Assembly: GCA_016191525.1 (NCBI GenBank)
Contig: JACPOK010000022.1
Coordinates: 1-41,977, forward strand
Source: Burkholderiales bacterium
GTDB lineage: Bacteria; Pseudomonadota; Gammaproteobacteria; Burkholderiales; Burkholderiaceae_C
Direction of reading: 5' to 3'
DNA length: 41,977 bases
Positions 32,787-40,880 of this stretch are shown here, in pieces. Under the pieces are notes generated by a model that was given only the letters and a program-made list of their open reading frames with translations, did no database searches and was not told the DNA's origin. Numbering within the stretch: the first letter of the stretch is position 1; each line of letters opens with the position of its first letter. A program made the position numbers and the translations under genes.

Positions 32787-32819
32787 TCTAATGGACGGCT
32801 AAGACTGGCGCCGTAACCT
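32787..32819 (+). promoter_or_regulatory. Promoter of the two-component operon with two CTAA boxes 11 bp apart
   Basis: TCTAA (32787-32791) and GCTAA (32798-32802) are 11 bp apart. TAACCT (32814-32819), a weak -10, starts 12 bp after the second box, the same distance as in the DUF4148 promoter. This is consistent with autoregulation by the response regulator. Confidence 0.5.
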
Positions 32820-32850
32820 AGGGGGCTTCATCCCCCCAAAGGAGCGACCC

Positions 32851-33234
32851 ATGCACGAGCTGTCCCACCGCGCCGCGCTGCTGATTCTTGTGGTTGCCGG
32901 TATCCTGACGGTTTCCCCGCTGCTGGGCAGCGGGGCCAACTATTCCAACGAAGCGTGGGCCGTGGTGCAACATCGCCAATTCATGCTGGGACTGCTGGGC
33001 GCCGGCCTGGTGCTCAGCGCATTCGTGCCGGCGCTGAGGCTGGCCGCCATCGGCGGCGCCATCCTCAGCAAGACCGCCTTCCTCGTGATCTCCCTGGATG
33101 CCGCGTTCACCCGCGCCCAGTGGCTGGACGCCGGCCTGCTCGGCTTGCTGGTTCTAGCGGCGGTGGTGCTGGCCCGCGAAGCGCAGCAGCAGGCCCGCTG
33201 GGACCGCCGCCCCTTGCTGTTGCCGGAGGCCTGA
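32851..33234 (+). CDS. Small four-helix membrane protein upstream of a two-component system
   Basis: 127 residues preceded by AAAGGAG. About four hydrophobic segments: residues 8-26 (AALLILVVAGILTVSPLLG), about 46-64 (FMLGLLGAGLVLSAFVPAL), about 66-85 (AAIGGAILSKTAFLVISLD) and about 94-110 (AGLLGLLVLAAVVLARE), with a basic tail. No recognised domain. Its stop overlaps the response-regulator start (TGATG), so it is made from the same transcript, and a role in sensing or regulating the kinase is a reasonable inference. Could equally be an unrelated inner-membrane protein. Confidence 0.75.
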   Translation: MHELSHRAALLILVVAGILTVSPLLGSGANYSNEAWAVVQHRQFMLGLLGAGLVLSAFVPALRLAAIGGAILSKTAFLVISLDAAFTRAQWLDAGLLGLLVLAAVVLAREAQQQARWDRRPLLLPEA

Positions 33235-33938
33235 TGCGCGTGCTGCTGGTCGAAGATGATGAAATGATCGGCGACAGCCTGGCGCACGCGCTGCGCTCCA
33301 GCGGCTTTTCCGTGGATTGGGTGAAAGAGGGACTGCTGGCCCAAAGCGCGCTGGACGACGGCGGCTACGCCTGCGTGCTGCTTGACCTGGGGCTGCCCAA
33401 GCGCGACGGCACCGAAGTGCTGCGACAGGCCCGCGCCAAGGGCGACCAGACGCCCGTGCTGGTGCTGACGGCACGCGACGGGCTGGACGACCGCATAACC
33501 GGCCTGGACATCGGCGCCGACGATTACCTGGTCAAGCCTTACGAATTCCGCGAGCTGCTGGCCCGCATGCGGGCGGTGATCCGCCGGCGCGACGGCGCGG
33601 CACATTCCCTTATCGGCGGCGCCGACGTGCAGCTGGACCTCACCACCCGCGAAGTGCTGCTGCAGGGCGAGCGTTCGCAGCTGTCGGCGCGTGAGTTCGC
33701 CCTGCTGCATGCGCTGCTGGAGCGGCCCGGCGCCATCCTGTCGCGCGACCAGCTGGAGAGCCGCATCTACGGCTGGGGCGAGGAAGTCAGCAGCAACGCG
33801 GTGGACGTGCTGATCCACGGCATGCGCCGCAAGCTGGGCGCCGACACCATCCGCAACGTGCGCGGGCTGGGCTGGCGCATCTCCGCGGCCAGCGCCGCCG
33901 CGCCCGCCGCCGTTGCCGTTGCCGGGAGCGCAGGATGA
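33234..33938 (+). CDS. OmpR/PhoB-family response regulator, QseB/PmrA-like
   Basis: 234 residues. Receiver domain 1-115: MRVLLVEDDEMIGD (acidic pocket D8/D9), phosphoacceptor D51 in LLDLGLPKRDG, LTARDG and DYLVKPYEF with the conserved lysine. Winged-helix effector domain about 128-225: LSAREFALLHALLERPGAILSRDQLESRIYGWGEEVSSNAVDVLIHGMRRKLG and NVRGLGWRI, a pattern close to QseB, PmrA and TctD. Its start overlaps the membrane-protein stop (TGATG) and its stop overlaps the kinase start (ATGATGA), so the three are coupled. GCTAA repeats at 11-bp spacing before the DUF4148 gene and before its own operon are its likely sites. Confidence 0.93.
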   Translation: MRVLLVEDDEMIGDSLAHALRSSGFSVDWVKEGLLAQSALDDGGYACVLLDLGLPKRDGTEVLRQARAKGDQTPVLVLTARDGLDDRITGLDIGADDYLVKPYEFRELLARMRAVIRRRDGAAHSLIGGADVQLDLTTREVLLQGERSQLSAREFALLHALLERPGAILSRDQLESRIYGWGEEVSSNAVDVLIHGMRRKLGADTIRNVRGLGWRISAASAAAPAAVAVAGSAG

Positions 33939-35362
33939 TGAAGTGGCACGGCGCCGGCGCCGCAACAGTGCAGGGTTTCCCGCGCGACGGCCCGGCCCCC
34001 GCCGGTTCGCGATTCCATGTTTTCCCCGAAGGCCGCATGTGCTCCATGAAGCGCGTGCTGCTGATGTGGCTGGTGCCGCTGTTCCTGATCGTGGGCGTGA
34101 CCTCGGCGGCCTTCTCGTACTGGACCTACAGCAGCATGGTGCGCGAGTTCATGGACAGCCAGATGGACCAGCTGGGCGACTCCATCGCCGCGCAGGAAGA
34201 GCACACCATGCCGCCTTCGCCGACGGCCAAGCGCGTGCACGAGTGGGGCGCCTACGTGGTCCAGGTCTATGCGCCCGACGGCAGCCTGCACGCCTCCTCG
34301 TGGCGGCAGCTGGGCGGCGGCCTTCGCCAGCAGCCCGGTTTCAGCGATCTGCGGGTCGACGGAACCTCCTGGCGTGTGTACGCCACAGACCCCGCCACGC
34401 ACGGCGGGCGCCAGGTGCAGGTGTTCCAGAGCGGCATGTTTCGCGCCCACCTGGCGGCTGAACGCGCCGGTGCCGCCATCGCCCCGGTAATGATCCTGCT
34501 GCCGCTGGCCATCCTCATCCTCTGGGGGGTCTCGGGCGCCATGTCGCGCGCGGTGCAGGACATCGGCCGCCAGGCGGCCAACCAGGACGAGCACACCATC
34601 TCCGAGCTGCCGCTGGAGCGCGTGCCCTACGAACTCAAGCCGCTGGTGGTCTCGTTCAACGGCCTGCTCACGCGGCTGCGCGACGCCTTCACAACCCAGC
34701 GGCGCTTCGTGCAGGACGCCGCGCACGAGCTGCGCACGCCCATCACGGCCGTGGCGCTGCAGCTGGAAAACGTGCGCCGCGACATGCCGCCGGGCGCCTG
34801 CCAGCAAAGCTTCGCGCAGCTGGAGGCGGGCGTCAGCCGGGCGCAGCGCCTGGTGGACCAGCTGCTCAAGCTCTCGCGCCAGGAAGCCATGGCCGCCGAG
34901 GCTGTGAGCAGCGTGGACCTGCATGCGCAGCTGCACGAAAGCATGAACGCGCTGATCGCGCTGGCCGAGCAGCGCAACATCGACCTGGGGCTGGTGGCCG
35001 AAGGCTTCGAGGGCGGCACCCCGCCCACATGGCGCTGCGCCGCCGGCGACATGCGCAGCGCCGTGGACAACCTGGTGGAGAACGCGCTGCGCTACACGCC
35101 CGAGGGCGGCGTCGTCGACGTGCGCCTGCTGTCCGAGGGCGGCCGCGCCGTGATCGAGGTTGTGGACACAGGCCCGGGCATCCCGCCGGAAATGATGCCG
35201 CGTGTGTTCGACCGTTTCTTCCGCGTGCCGGGCACCGGCGCGCGCGGCAGCGGCCTGGGCCTGTCCATCGCGCGGGCCGCGGCGCAGCGCTGCGGCATGC
35301 GCCTCACGCTGCGCAACCGCGAAGACCGCAGCGGCCTCATCGCGCGCATCGAGCCGACCTGA
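33935..35362 (+). CDS. Sensor histidine kinase, QseC/PmrB-like
   Basis: 475 residues from the ATG overlapping the regulator stop; an in-frame ATG at 34037 (MCSMKRVLL) gives a more usual N-terminus. TM1 is about 39-61 and TM2 about 181-203, framing a periplasmic sensor region of about 120 residues with a short acidic/His-containing segment (AAQEEHTMPPSP). Then a HAMP-like linker, HisKA with phosphoacceptor H264 (QDAAHELRTPITAV), and the ATPase domain: N box NLVENALRYTP, DTGPGIPPE, FDRFFRV, GSGLGLSI. All catalytic boxes are intact. Expected to phosphorylate the regulator encoded just upstream. Signal unknown. Confidence 0.92.
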   Translation: MMKWHGAGAATVQGFPRDGPAPAGSRFHVFPEGRMCSMKRVLLMWLVPLFLIVGVTSAAFSYWTYSSMVREFMDSQMDQLGDSIAAQEEHTMPPSPTAKRVHEWGAYVVQVYAPDGSLHASSWRQLGGGLRQQPGFSDLRVDGTSWRVYATDPATHGGRQVQVFQSGMFRAHLAAERAGAAIAPVMILLPLAILILWGVSGAMSRAVQDIGRQAANQDEHTISELPLERVPYELKPLVVSFNGLLTRLRDAFTTQRRFVQDAAHELRTPITAVALQLENVRRDMPPGACQQSFAQLEAGVSRAQRLVDQLLKLSRQEAMAAEAVSSVDLHAQLHESMNALIALAEQRNIDLGLVAEGFEGGTPPTWRCAAGDMRSAVDNLVENALRYTPEGGVVDVRLLSEGGRAVIEVVDTGPGIPPEMMPRVFDRFFRVPGTGARGSGLGLSIARAAAQRCGMRLTLRNREDRSGLIARIEPT

Positions 35363-35383
35363 TTCCGCGCGCGCTGTTTTCCG

Positions 35384-35438
35384 GCGCTAACGCGGAGCTA
35401 AGGAAACGCTAAGGGGCGGCTAATTGCCCCCGCCTACA
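35384..35438 (+). promoter_or_regulatory. DUF4148 promoter with four GCTAA boxes at exact 11-bp period
   Basis: GCTAA occurs at 35384, 35395, 35406 and 35417, each 11 bp apart, followed by TACAGT as -10 at 35433-35438. The last box occupies the place of a -35 element. Direct repeats of one helical turn just upstream of a -10 are the classic site architecture of PhoB/PmrA-type response regulators, and such a regulator is encoded immediately upstream. Confidence 0.75.
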
Positions 35439-35528
35439 GTGAGATCACGGTTGATGCCTGAGCTTCATGAGAGCAGGTGGCAGCCGGAAATTTTCGGTTC
35501 AACCAACCTACTCACTGAAAGGTCCATC

Positions 35529-35816
35529 ATGAATTCCAAAGCCATCCTCGCCATCGCCGCCTTTGCTGCCATCGCTTCCACCGGCGCCCGCGCCGAAGCC
35601 GATGCTTCGCAGTACGTGCACAAGTTCGAAGGCAACCGCACCCGCGCCGAAGTCATGGCCGAAGCGGCCGTCGTGTCGGCCACCCGCAGCACCGAGCCGG
35701 CCGGCTCGCGTATTGCGGCGCCCCTGAAGTCCACCGTGGACGCCAAGGCCCTGCGCGAGCAGGCCGCGCAAGCCGTGCGCCTGGGCCAGATCTCCTACGG
35801 CGAAGCCCGCATCTGA
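35529..35816 (+). CDS. DUF4148 family small secreted protein
   Basis: 95 residues from the ATG at 35529 (AAAGG 7 nt upstream). Signal peptide MNSKAILAIAAFAAIASTGARA, then a short, charged, probably helical mature region of about 73 residues. It shows the DUF4148 pattern: a TRAEVMAEAA segment and a final LREQAAQAVRLGQISYGEA. Common in Burkholderiales; function unknown, likely periplasmic. The promoter carries four GCTAA boxes, so it is the clearest target of the adjacent two-component system. A strong terminator follows. Confidence 0.85.
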   Translation: MNSKAILAIAAFAAIASTGARAEADASQYVHKFEGNRTRAEVMAEAAVVSATRSTEPAGSRIAAPLKSTVDAKALREQAAQAVRLGQISYGEARI

Positions 35817-35837
35817 GCGTTCCGGCACTCCTCAAGC

Positions 35838-35864
35838 AAAACGCCCCTCGCGGGGCGTTTTTTT
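35838..35864 (+). terminator. Rho-independent terminator after the DUF4148 gene
   Basis: A perfect 10-bp stem AAAACGCCCC/GGGGCGTTTT (35838-35847 with 35852-35861), a 4-nt loop TCGC and a run of T residues to 35864. It begins 22 bp after the stop codon. The A-rich left flank means it may also work for transcripts of the opposite strand. Confidence 0.9.
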
Positions 35865-35879
35865 ATGGGCGGTACGAGC

Positions 35880-36113
35880 TCAGTAGGTCAGGGTGATGGT
35901 GCCGGCCGCGGCGGCAATGTCCGGCGGCAGCGCGTTGTCGCGCGGCGCGCCTTCGACGCCGGCGATCCCCGACATGAACAAGGCCTGCGGCATTTCCTCA
36001 CCCAGCAGTACACGCGGTTCTCGCATGGTGAGGGTCGAGCCCGAACCATGCACATGGCCGGCGCCGGAAGGGGCCAGGGCCTCAAGGCTGAACGGGGAAC
36101 TCTGAGTGGTCAT
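35880..36113 (-). CDS. Small hypothetical ORF, doubtful
   Basis: 77 codons from the ATG at 36113 (a GTG at 36155 would add 14). No ribosome binding site is visible before either start, and no signal peptide or known domain. The product is acidic and Gly/Ala/Pro-rich (SLEALAPSGAGHVHGSGSTLTM, LLGEEMPQALFMSGIAGVEGAP) and ends AAAGTITLTY, a strand-like ending reminiscent of the pilins nearby. It sits between the DUF4148 terminator and htpG. It may be a small unknown protein, a remnant, or a chance ORF; coding status is uncertain. Confidence 0.35.
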   Translation of the reverse strand: MTTQSSPFSLEALAPSGAGHVHGSGSTLTMREPRVLLGEEMPQALFMSGIAGVEGAPRDNALPPDIAAAAGTITLTY

Positions 36114-36237
36114 ATGGGCGTAATGTAACCAGTTGTCATGCGGGCGCGCAAGCACGGCGGCGCCGCAACGCGTCTAGTTTGTCACATATCCTTATGGTTT
36201 CCCGTAACGCGTGCTTTTTTCGCAACCCCCTTCTCCC

Positions 36238-38145
36238 ATGAGCAAACAAACCCTCTCCTTCCAGGCCGAAGTCGCGCAGCTGCTGCACCTGGTCACCCAT
36301 TCGCTGTATTCCAACAAGGAAATCTTCCTGCGCGAGCTGGTTTCCAACGCTTCCGACGCCTGCGACAAGCTGCGATTCGAGGCGTTGAACAACAACGCGC
36401 TCTACGAGGACGCGCCCAATCTCGAAGTGCGCGTGAGCTTCGACAGGGAAGCGAAGACGCTGACCATCGCCGACAATGGCATTGGCCTGTCGCAGCAGGA
36501 AGCCATCGACAACCTGGGCACCATCGCCAAGAGCGGCACCCGCGAGTTCGTGAGCAAGCTCTCAGGCGAGGAAAAGGCCGATGCGCAGCTGATCGGCCAG
36601 TTCGGCGTGGGCTTCTATTCGGGCTTCATCGTCGCCGACAAAATCGCCGTCGAATCGCGCCGGGCCGGCCTGCCGGCCGGCCAGGGCGTGCGCTGGGTCA
36701 GCACCGGCGCCGGCGACTTCGAGGTGGAAGCCATCGACCGGCCCCAGCGCGGCACCAGCGTCACGCTGCACCTGCGCGACGACGCGGCCGACTACCTTTC
36801 TACCTGGAAGCTCAAGGGAATCATCAGCAAGTACTCCGACCACATCTCCCTGCCGATCCTGATGCACAAGGAAGAGTGGAAGGAAGGGGAGGATGACAAG
36901 GGCGGCGGGATGGTGCTCACGGATGATTGGGAAACCGTCAACCAGGCCAGCGCCCTGTGGAGCCGCAACAAGAAGGACATCACGCCCGAGCAATACCAGG
37001 AGTTCTACAAGCAAATCAGCCATGACCATGAGGCGCCGCTGGCCTGGAGCCACAACCGTGTGGAAGGCAGCACCGAATACACGCAGCTGCTCTACATCCC
37101 GGCTCACGCGCCGTTCGACCTGTGGAACCGGGACAAGGTGGCCGGCGTCAAGCTCTATGTGAAGCGCGTCTTCATCATGGACGAGGCCGAAGCGCTGCTG
37201 CCGGTGTACCTGCGCTTCGTCAAGGGCGTGATCGATTCGGCCGACCTGCCGCTGAACGTCAGCCGCGAGCTGCTGCAGGAAAGCCGCGACGTGCGCGCCA
37301 TCCGCGAAGGCAGCACCAAGCGCGTGCTGTCCATGCTGGAAGACCTGGCCAGGGCCGAGAAGGAAGAGGGCGCCAGCGACGAAGACAAGGGCCAGTACGC
37401 GAAGTTCTACGCCGAGTTCGGCAGCGTGCTCAAGGAAGGCCTGGGCGAGGACTTCGCCAACCGCGAACGGCTGGCGAAATTGCTGCGCTTTGCTTCCACC
37501 ACATCGGACACGGCCACGGTGTCGCTGGCCGATTACAAGGCCCGCATGAAGGAAGGGCAGGAAGCGATCTACTACATCACCGCCGACACGCTGGCGGCCG
37601 CGAAGAACAGCCCGCAGCTGGAAGTGTTCCGCAAGAAGGGCATCGAGGTGCTGCTGATGACCGACCGCGTGGATGAGTGGGCGCTCAACCACGTGCAGGA
37701 ATTCGACGGCACGCCGCTGCAGTCGGTCGCCAAGGGCGCGGTGGACCTGGGCAAGCTGCAGGACAAAGCCGAGAAGAAGGCCACCGAGGAAGCCGCCGAG
37801 GCTTTCAAGCCGGTGCTGGCGCGGCTGAAGGAAGCGCTCAAGGACAAGGCCGGCGACGTGCGCGTGACGTCCCGCCTGGTCGATTCACCGGCCTGCCTGG
37901 TGGTGAGCGATGACGGCATGAGCATGCAGCTGGCCCGCATGCTCAAGCAGGCCGGGCAGAAGGCGCCGGAAGTCAAGCCGGTGCTGGAAGTGAACGCGGA
38001 GCACCCGCTGGTGAAGAAGCTGGAGGGCTCGGTTCACTTCAACGATCTGGCCCACATCCTGTTCGACCAGGCCCTGCTGGCCGAGGGCGGCATGCCGGAC
38101 GACCCGGCTTCCTACGTCAGGCGCGTCAACGCGCTGCTGGCTTAA
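36238..38145 (+). CDS. htpG: Hsp90-family molecular chaperone HtpG
   Basis: 635 residues, the usual HtpG length. Start at the ATG at 36238, giving the standard [42 protein letters not shown]-terminus. The GHKL ATPase domain contains E33 and N37 in [21 protein letters not shown], and [11 protein letters not shown]. The middle domain includes [68 protein letters not shown] and the C-terminal dimerisation region ends [10 protein letters not shown]. Cytosolic ATP-dependent chaperone. No clear sigma32 promoter was found upstream, so heat-shock control is not supported here by sequence. Convergent with the ModA-like gene, 5 bp apart. Confidence 0.97.
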   Translation: MSKQTLSFQAEVAQLLHLVTHSLYSNKEIFLRELVSNASDACDKLRFEALNNNALYEDAPNLEVRVSFDREAKTLTIADNGIGLSQQEAIDNLGTIAKSGTREFVSKLSGEEKADAQLIGQFGVGFYSGFIVADKIAVESRRAGLPAGQGVRWVSTGAGDFEVEAIDRPQRGTSVTLHLRDDAADYLSTWKLKGIISKYSDHISLPILMHKEEWKEGEDDKGGGMVLTDDWETVNQASALWSRNKKDITPEQYQEFYKQISHDHEAPLAWSHNRVEGSTEYTQLLYIPAHAPFDLWNRDKVAGVKLYVKRVFIMDEAEALLPVYLRFVKGVIDSADLPLNVSRELLQESRDVRAIREGSTKRVLSMLEDLARAEKEEGASDEDKGQYAKFYAEFGSVLKEGLGEDFANRERLAKLLRFASTTSDTATVSLADYKARMKEGQEAIYYITADTLAAAKNSPQLEVFRKKGIEVLLMTDRVDEWALNHVQEFDGTPLQSVAKGAVDLGKLQDKAEKKATEEAAEAFKPVLARLKEALKDKAGDVRVTSRLVDSPACLVVSDDGMSMQLARMLKQAGQKAPEVKPVLEVNAEHPLVKKLEGSVHFNDLAHILFDQALLAEGGMPDDPASYVRRVNALLA

Positions 38146-38150
38146 GCGCC

Positions 38151-38852
38151 TCAGGCTTCCTCGAAGCCGCCGGCCTCGCGCAGCGCGCGCGAGGCTTCGC
38201 CCGCCATCAGCTCGATCAGCGCGGCCGCGGCTTCGGGTTGCCTGGAGCGGGTAGAGACGGCGGCGGTGTACATCGTGGCCAGCTCGAATTTGGCGGGCAG
38301 CACGCCGGCCAGCTGCACGCCGGGCGTGTAGAGGATTTCCGTCACCTGCGTGCAGCCCACCAGGCCTTCGCCGGAAGCCGCCGCCAGCTCGCGCATGGCG
38401 GTGGCGCCGTTGGGGAAGGTGCGCAGGTTGTGCGAAAGGTGCTCGTCGATGCCCAGCATGCGCAGCACCTTCATGAAATGGATGCCGGCGGTGGCCTTCA
38501 GCGGATCGGGAAAATAAATTCCCTGCGCCTGGCGCAGCAGGGCCTCCAGCTCCTTCGGCGTCTTGACAGAGGGCAGCGGCGCGCCGGCCTTCACCGCCAC
38601 ACCGGTCTTGACCCGGCCCAGAGCGCGCGCGCTGCGCGCCACGATCTGCCCTTGCGAGGCCAGGCCGGAGATCTGCTCGCCGGTCAGCACCATTACGTCA
38701 CACGGGTCGCCGGCCAGGAGCCGTTCGCGCATCAGCCCCACCGCGCCGAAGCTGCCTTCAACGGCATAGCCGTGGCTGGCCCGGAAGCTTTCCTCCAGCT
38801 GGCGCACCAGCCCCTGCGCGGCGCCGCCGCTGATGATGTGAAGTGTCTTCAT
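38151..38852 (-). CDS. ModA-like substrate-binding-domain protein without signal peptide
   Basis: 233 residues. The sequence reads like molybdate-binding-type (type II periplasmic fold) proteins: MKTLHIISGGAAQGLVRQLEESF, SFGAVGLMRERLLAGDPCDVMVLTGEQISGL, VKTGVAVKAGAPLPSVKTPKELEALL, and GLVGCTQVTEILYTPGVQLAGVLP. Unlike ModA it has no leader; the ATG comes 2 bp after the stop of the Bug gene, so there is no room for one. It is therefore predicted cytoplasmic, or the export signal has been lost. A molybdate role is not supported because no modBC genes are present. Third gene of a probable (-) operon with two Bug receptors; it ends 5 bp from htpG. Confidence 0.75.
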   Translation of the reverse strand: MKTLHIISGGAAQGLVRQLEESFRASHGYAVEGSFGAVGLMRERLLAGDPCDVMVLTGEQISGLASQGQIVARSARALGRVKTGVAVKAGAPLPSVKTPKELEALLRQAQGIYFPDPLKATAGIHFMKVLRMLGIDEHLSHNLRTFPNGATAMRELAAASGEGLVGCTQVTEILYTPGVQLAGVLPAKFELATMYTAAVSTRSRQPEAAAALIELMAGEASRALREAGGFEEA

Positions 38853-38854
38853 CG

Positions 38855-39832
38855 CTACTCTGCCTTGATGTTGGCGGACTTGATCACCCTGGCCCACTTG
38901 GCGATGTCGTCCTGGATGTATTTGTCGAACGCGGCCGGCACCATCACCAGCGGCGTCGCGCCCTGCTTGCCCCACTGCTGCCGCACCTCGGGCAGGCTGG
39001 CGATTTTCGAGACGGCTTCGTTCAGCCGGTCCACCACCGCTTTGGGCGTGCCCTTGGGCGCCATCAGCCCCAGCCAGATAGTCGCCTCGTAGCCCGGCAC
39101 GCCGGCCTCACTTACGGTAGGCACGTCGGGCAGCACGTCGGAGCGCTGGCGCCCCGTGGTGGCGATGGCCTTCACCTTGCCGGCCTTGACCTGCTCGGCC
39201 ATGGTGGTCACCGCGTCGAACATCATGTCTACCTGGCCGCCGATCACGTCGGTGCGCGCGCCCGAGCTGCCGCGGTAGGGGATGTGCACCAGGTACACGC
39301 CGGCCATGCTCTTGAACAGCTCGCCGGCCATGTGGTAGGGCGTGCCCGGCCCCGACGAGGCGTAGTTGAGCTTGCCCGGCTGCGCCTTGGCCTGGGCCAC
39401 CAGTTCCGTGATGGACGAAGCCTTCAGCGAGGGATGGGCCACCAGCACCAGGTCGGAATAGTTGATGGGCGCCACGCCCACGAAGTCACGGGCCAGCGCG
39501 AAGGGCTTGCTGGCGATCAGCGTTTCGTTGACGGTGTGCGCGTTCGACATCAGCAGCAGCGTGTAGCCGTCGGCCGGCGACTTGGCCGCGATGTCGGTGC
39601 CGATGACGGAGCCCGCGCCCGGCTTGTTGTCCACCACGAACGACTGGCCCAGCGACTCGCCCAGGCGCTGCGCGATGTAGCGCGCGTAGTTGTCGGCCGG
39701 CCCGCCGGTGGCGAAGGGAACGATGATCTTCACCGGCCGCGAGGGGTAGGCCTGCGAGTGGACCTGCGGCGCCCAAGACGCGGCGGCCATGCCCAGCACC
39801 GCAACCAGCGAACGAAGCAAAACGCGCGTCAT
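38855..39832 (-). CDS. Bug/TctC-family periplasmic solute-binding receptor
   Basis: 325 residues from the ATG at 39832 (GGGGA 6 nt before it); an upstream in-frame ATG at 39844 is less well placed. Signal peptide MTRVLLRSLVAVLGMAAASWAPQVHS. Bug hallmarks: YPSRPVKIIVPFATGGPADNYAR, GQSFVVDNKPGAGSVIGTDIAAKSPADGYTLLLM, YASSGPGTPYHMAGELFKSMAGV, IPYRGSSGARTDVIGGQVDMMFD. Bug receptors bind small carboxylates or related ligands in the periplasm; ligand unknown here. It starts 15 bp after the stop of another Bug gene and is followed after 2 bp by the ModA-like gene, so the three form an operon. No TctA/TctB membrane genes are nearby. Confidence 0.9.
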   Translation of the reverse strand: MTRVLLRSLVAVLGMAAASWAPQVHSQAYPSRPVKIIVPFATGGPADNYARYIAQRLGESLGQSFVVDNKPGAGSVIGTDIAAKSPADGYTLLLMSNAHTVNETLIASKPFALARDFVGVAPINYSDLVLVAHPSLKASSITELVAQAKAQPGKLNYASSGPGTPYHMAGELFKSMAGVYLVHIPYRGSSGARTDVIGGQVDMMFDAVTTMAEQVKAGKVKAIATTGRQRSDVLPDVPTVSEAGVPGYEATIWLGLMAPKGTPKAVVDRLNEAVSKIASLPEVRQQWGKQGATPLVMVPAAFDKYIQDDIAKWARVIKSANIKAE

Positions 39833-39847
39833 GGCATTCCCCATTTT

Positions 39848-40816
39848 TTATTCGACCTTGCCGATCTTCTTGACCACCTCGGCCATGCGCTTCGCATCGG
39901 CCTGCACGTACTTTTCGAAATCAGGTGCGTCCTGGTAGAGGACGGGGCTGCCCGCGTTCAGGATGACTTCCTTGACTTTGGCATCGCTGGCCGCGGCGCG
40001 CGCGGCGGCGCGCAGGCGCTGCGCCACGGGCTCGGGCGTGGCCGCCGGGATGAACAGGCCCGACCACTGCGCGTATTCGGCGGCATAGCCGGCTTCCTTG
40101 AGCGTGGGTGCATCGGGGAGCGCGTCCAGCCGGGCCGCTCCCCAATGGCCCAGCACCCGCAGCTTGCCGGCTTTGACGTGCTGCAGCACCGTGGCCGGGC
40201 CCGAGGACACGGCGTCGATCTGCCCGCCCAGCAGCGCGACGACCGCGGGGCCGGCGCCGGTGAAGGGCACGTGCGTCATCTTGATGCCCGCGTTCTGCGA
40301 GAGGATTTCCATCGGCACATGCATGGTGCCGTAGTTGCCGGAGGAGCCGTAGTTGATGGCGCCGGGCCGCTTCTTCGCGTCTTCCACAAAGTCCTTCACC
40401 GTCTTCCACGGTGCATCGGCGCGCACCGCCAGCACGGTGGGGTCGGCCGTGAAGCGTGCGATCGGCCGCAAGGCATTGAGCGCGAACATCTGCGGGCGGC
40501 CCAGCACCACGTCGGCTTCCGGGATCACGGTGAGCGACGACAGCGCCATCACCACCGTATAGCCATCGGGCGGCGCCTTGGCCACGAAGCCCATGCCGAT
40601 GCCGCCACCGGCGCCGGCCTTGTTCTCTATGACCACCGGCTGGCCCAGCTCGCGCGACATGGCCTCGGCCACGGGGCGCGCCACCAGATCGGCCAGGCCG
40701 CCGGGCGGGAACGGCACGACCATGGTGATGGGCTTGGCGGGCCAGGCGGCCTGCGCGCCCGCGAAGCCCGCGGCGGACAATAGGACGGCGGCGGCGATCA
40801 GGGTGCGACGATGCAT
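39848..40816 (-). CDS. Bug/TctC-family periplasmic solute-binding receptor
   Basis: 322 residues with AAAAGGAG before the ATG and a signal peptide MHRRTLIAAAVLLSAAGFAGAQA. Bug hallmarks: AAWPAKPITMVVPFPPGGLADLVARP, GQPVVIENKAGAGGGIGMGFVAKAPPDGYTVVM, YGSSGNYGTMHVPMEIL, VPFTGAGPAVVALLGGQIDAV. First gene of the Bug-Bug-ModA-like operon and divergent from the FAH-family hydrolase gene, 64 bp away; such pairing often means that the receptor ligand and the enzyme substrate are metabolically linked, which is inference. It is distinct in sequence from the other three Bug proteins in the window. Confidence 0.9.
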   Translation of the reverse strand: MHRRTLIAAAVLLSAAGFAGAQAAWPAKPITMVVPFPPGGLADLVARPVAEAMSRELGQPVVIENKAGAGGGIGMGFVAKAPPDGYTVVMALSSLTVIPEADVVLGRPQMFALNALRPIARFTADPTVLAVRADAPWKTVKDFVEDAKKRPGAINYGSSGNYGTMHVPMEILSQNAGIKMTHVPFTGAGPAVVALLGGQIDAVSSGPATVLQHVKAGKLRVLGHWGAARLDALPDAPTLKEAGYAAEYAQWSGLFIPAATPEPVAQRLRAAARAAASDAKVKEVILNAGSPVLYQDAPDFEKYVQADAKRMAEVVKKIGKVE

Positions 40817-40880
40817 TAAAGTCTCCTTTTCGTTAGCATGCTACTTTGCAAGCCATCTTTTGCCAGAGAGAGTTTTCCCC

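Larger units (their letters stand above)
32534..32850. other. 317-bp divergent regulatory region between pilus operon and two-component operon
   Basis: The pilus side (32534-32740) is AT-rich and contains the candidate pilus promoter, the 22-bp-period repeat, and TGTAAC (32633-32638) with GTTACA further out. The other side (about 32780-32820) holds two CTAA half-sites and a -10 for the response-regulator operon. No additional gene is seen. Confidence 0.6.

Noticed and set aside
8074..36128. TGTAAC motif recurring near 8076, 32633 and 36123
   Set aside because: Six bases in AT-rich intergenic DNA, without fixed spacing to promoters or symmetric partners, is too weak to call a shared operator.
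36114..36237. Heat-shock (sigma32-type) promoter before htpG
   Set aside because: No CTTGAA-type -35 with a CCCCAT-type -10 at the right spacing was found; only a poor TTGTCA-led sigma70 candidate.
36562..37692. 376-codon minus-strand open frame opposite htpG
   Set aside because: Antisense artefact; htpG is one of the surest calls in the window.
38843..40783. 646-codon plus-strand open frame opposite two Bug genes
   Set aside because: It spans two separate genes on the other strand and is His/Gly/Arg-rich, as expected of an antisense frame.
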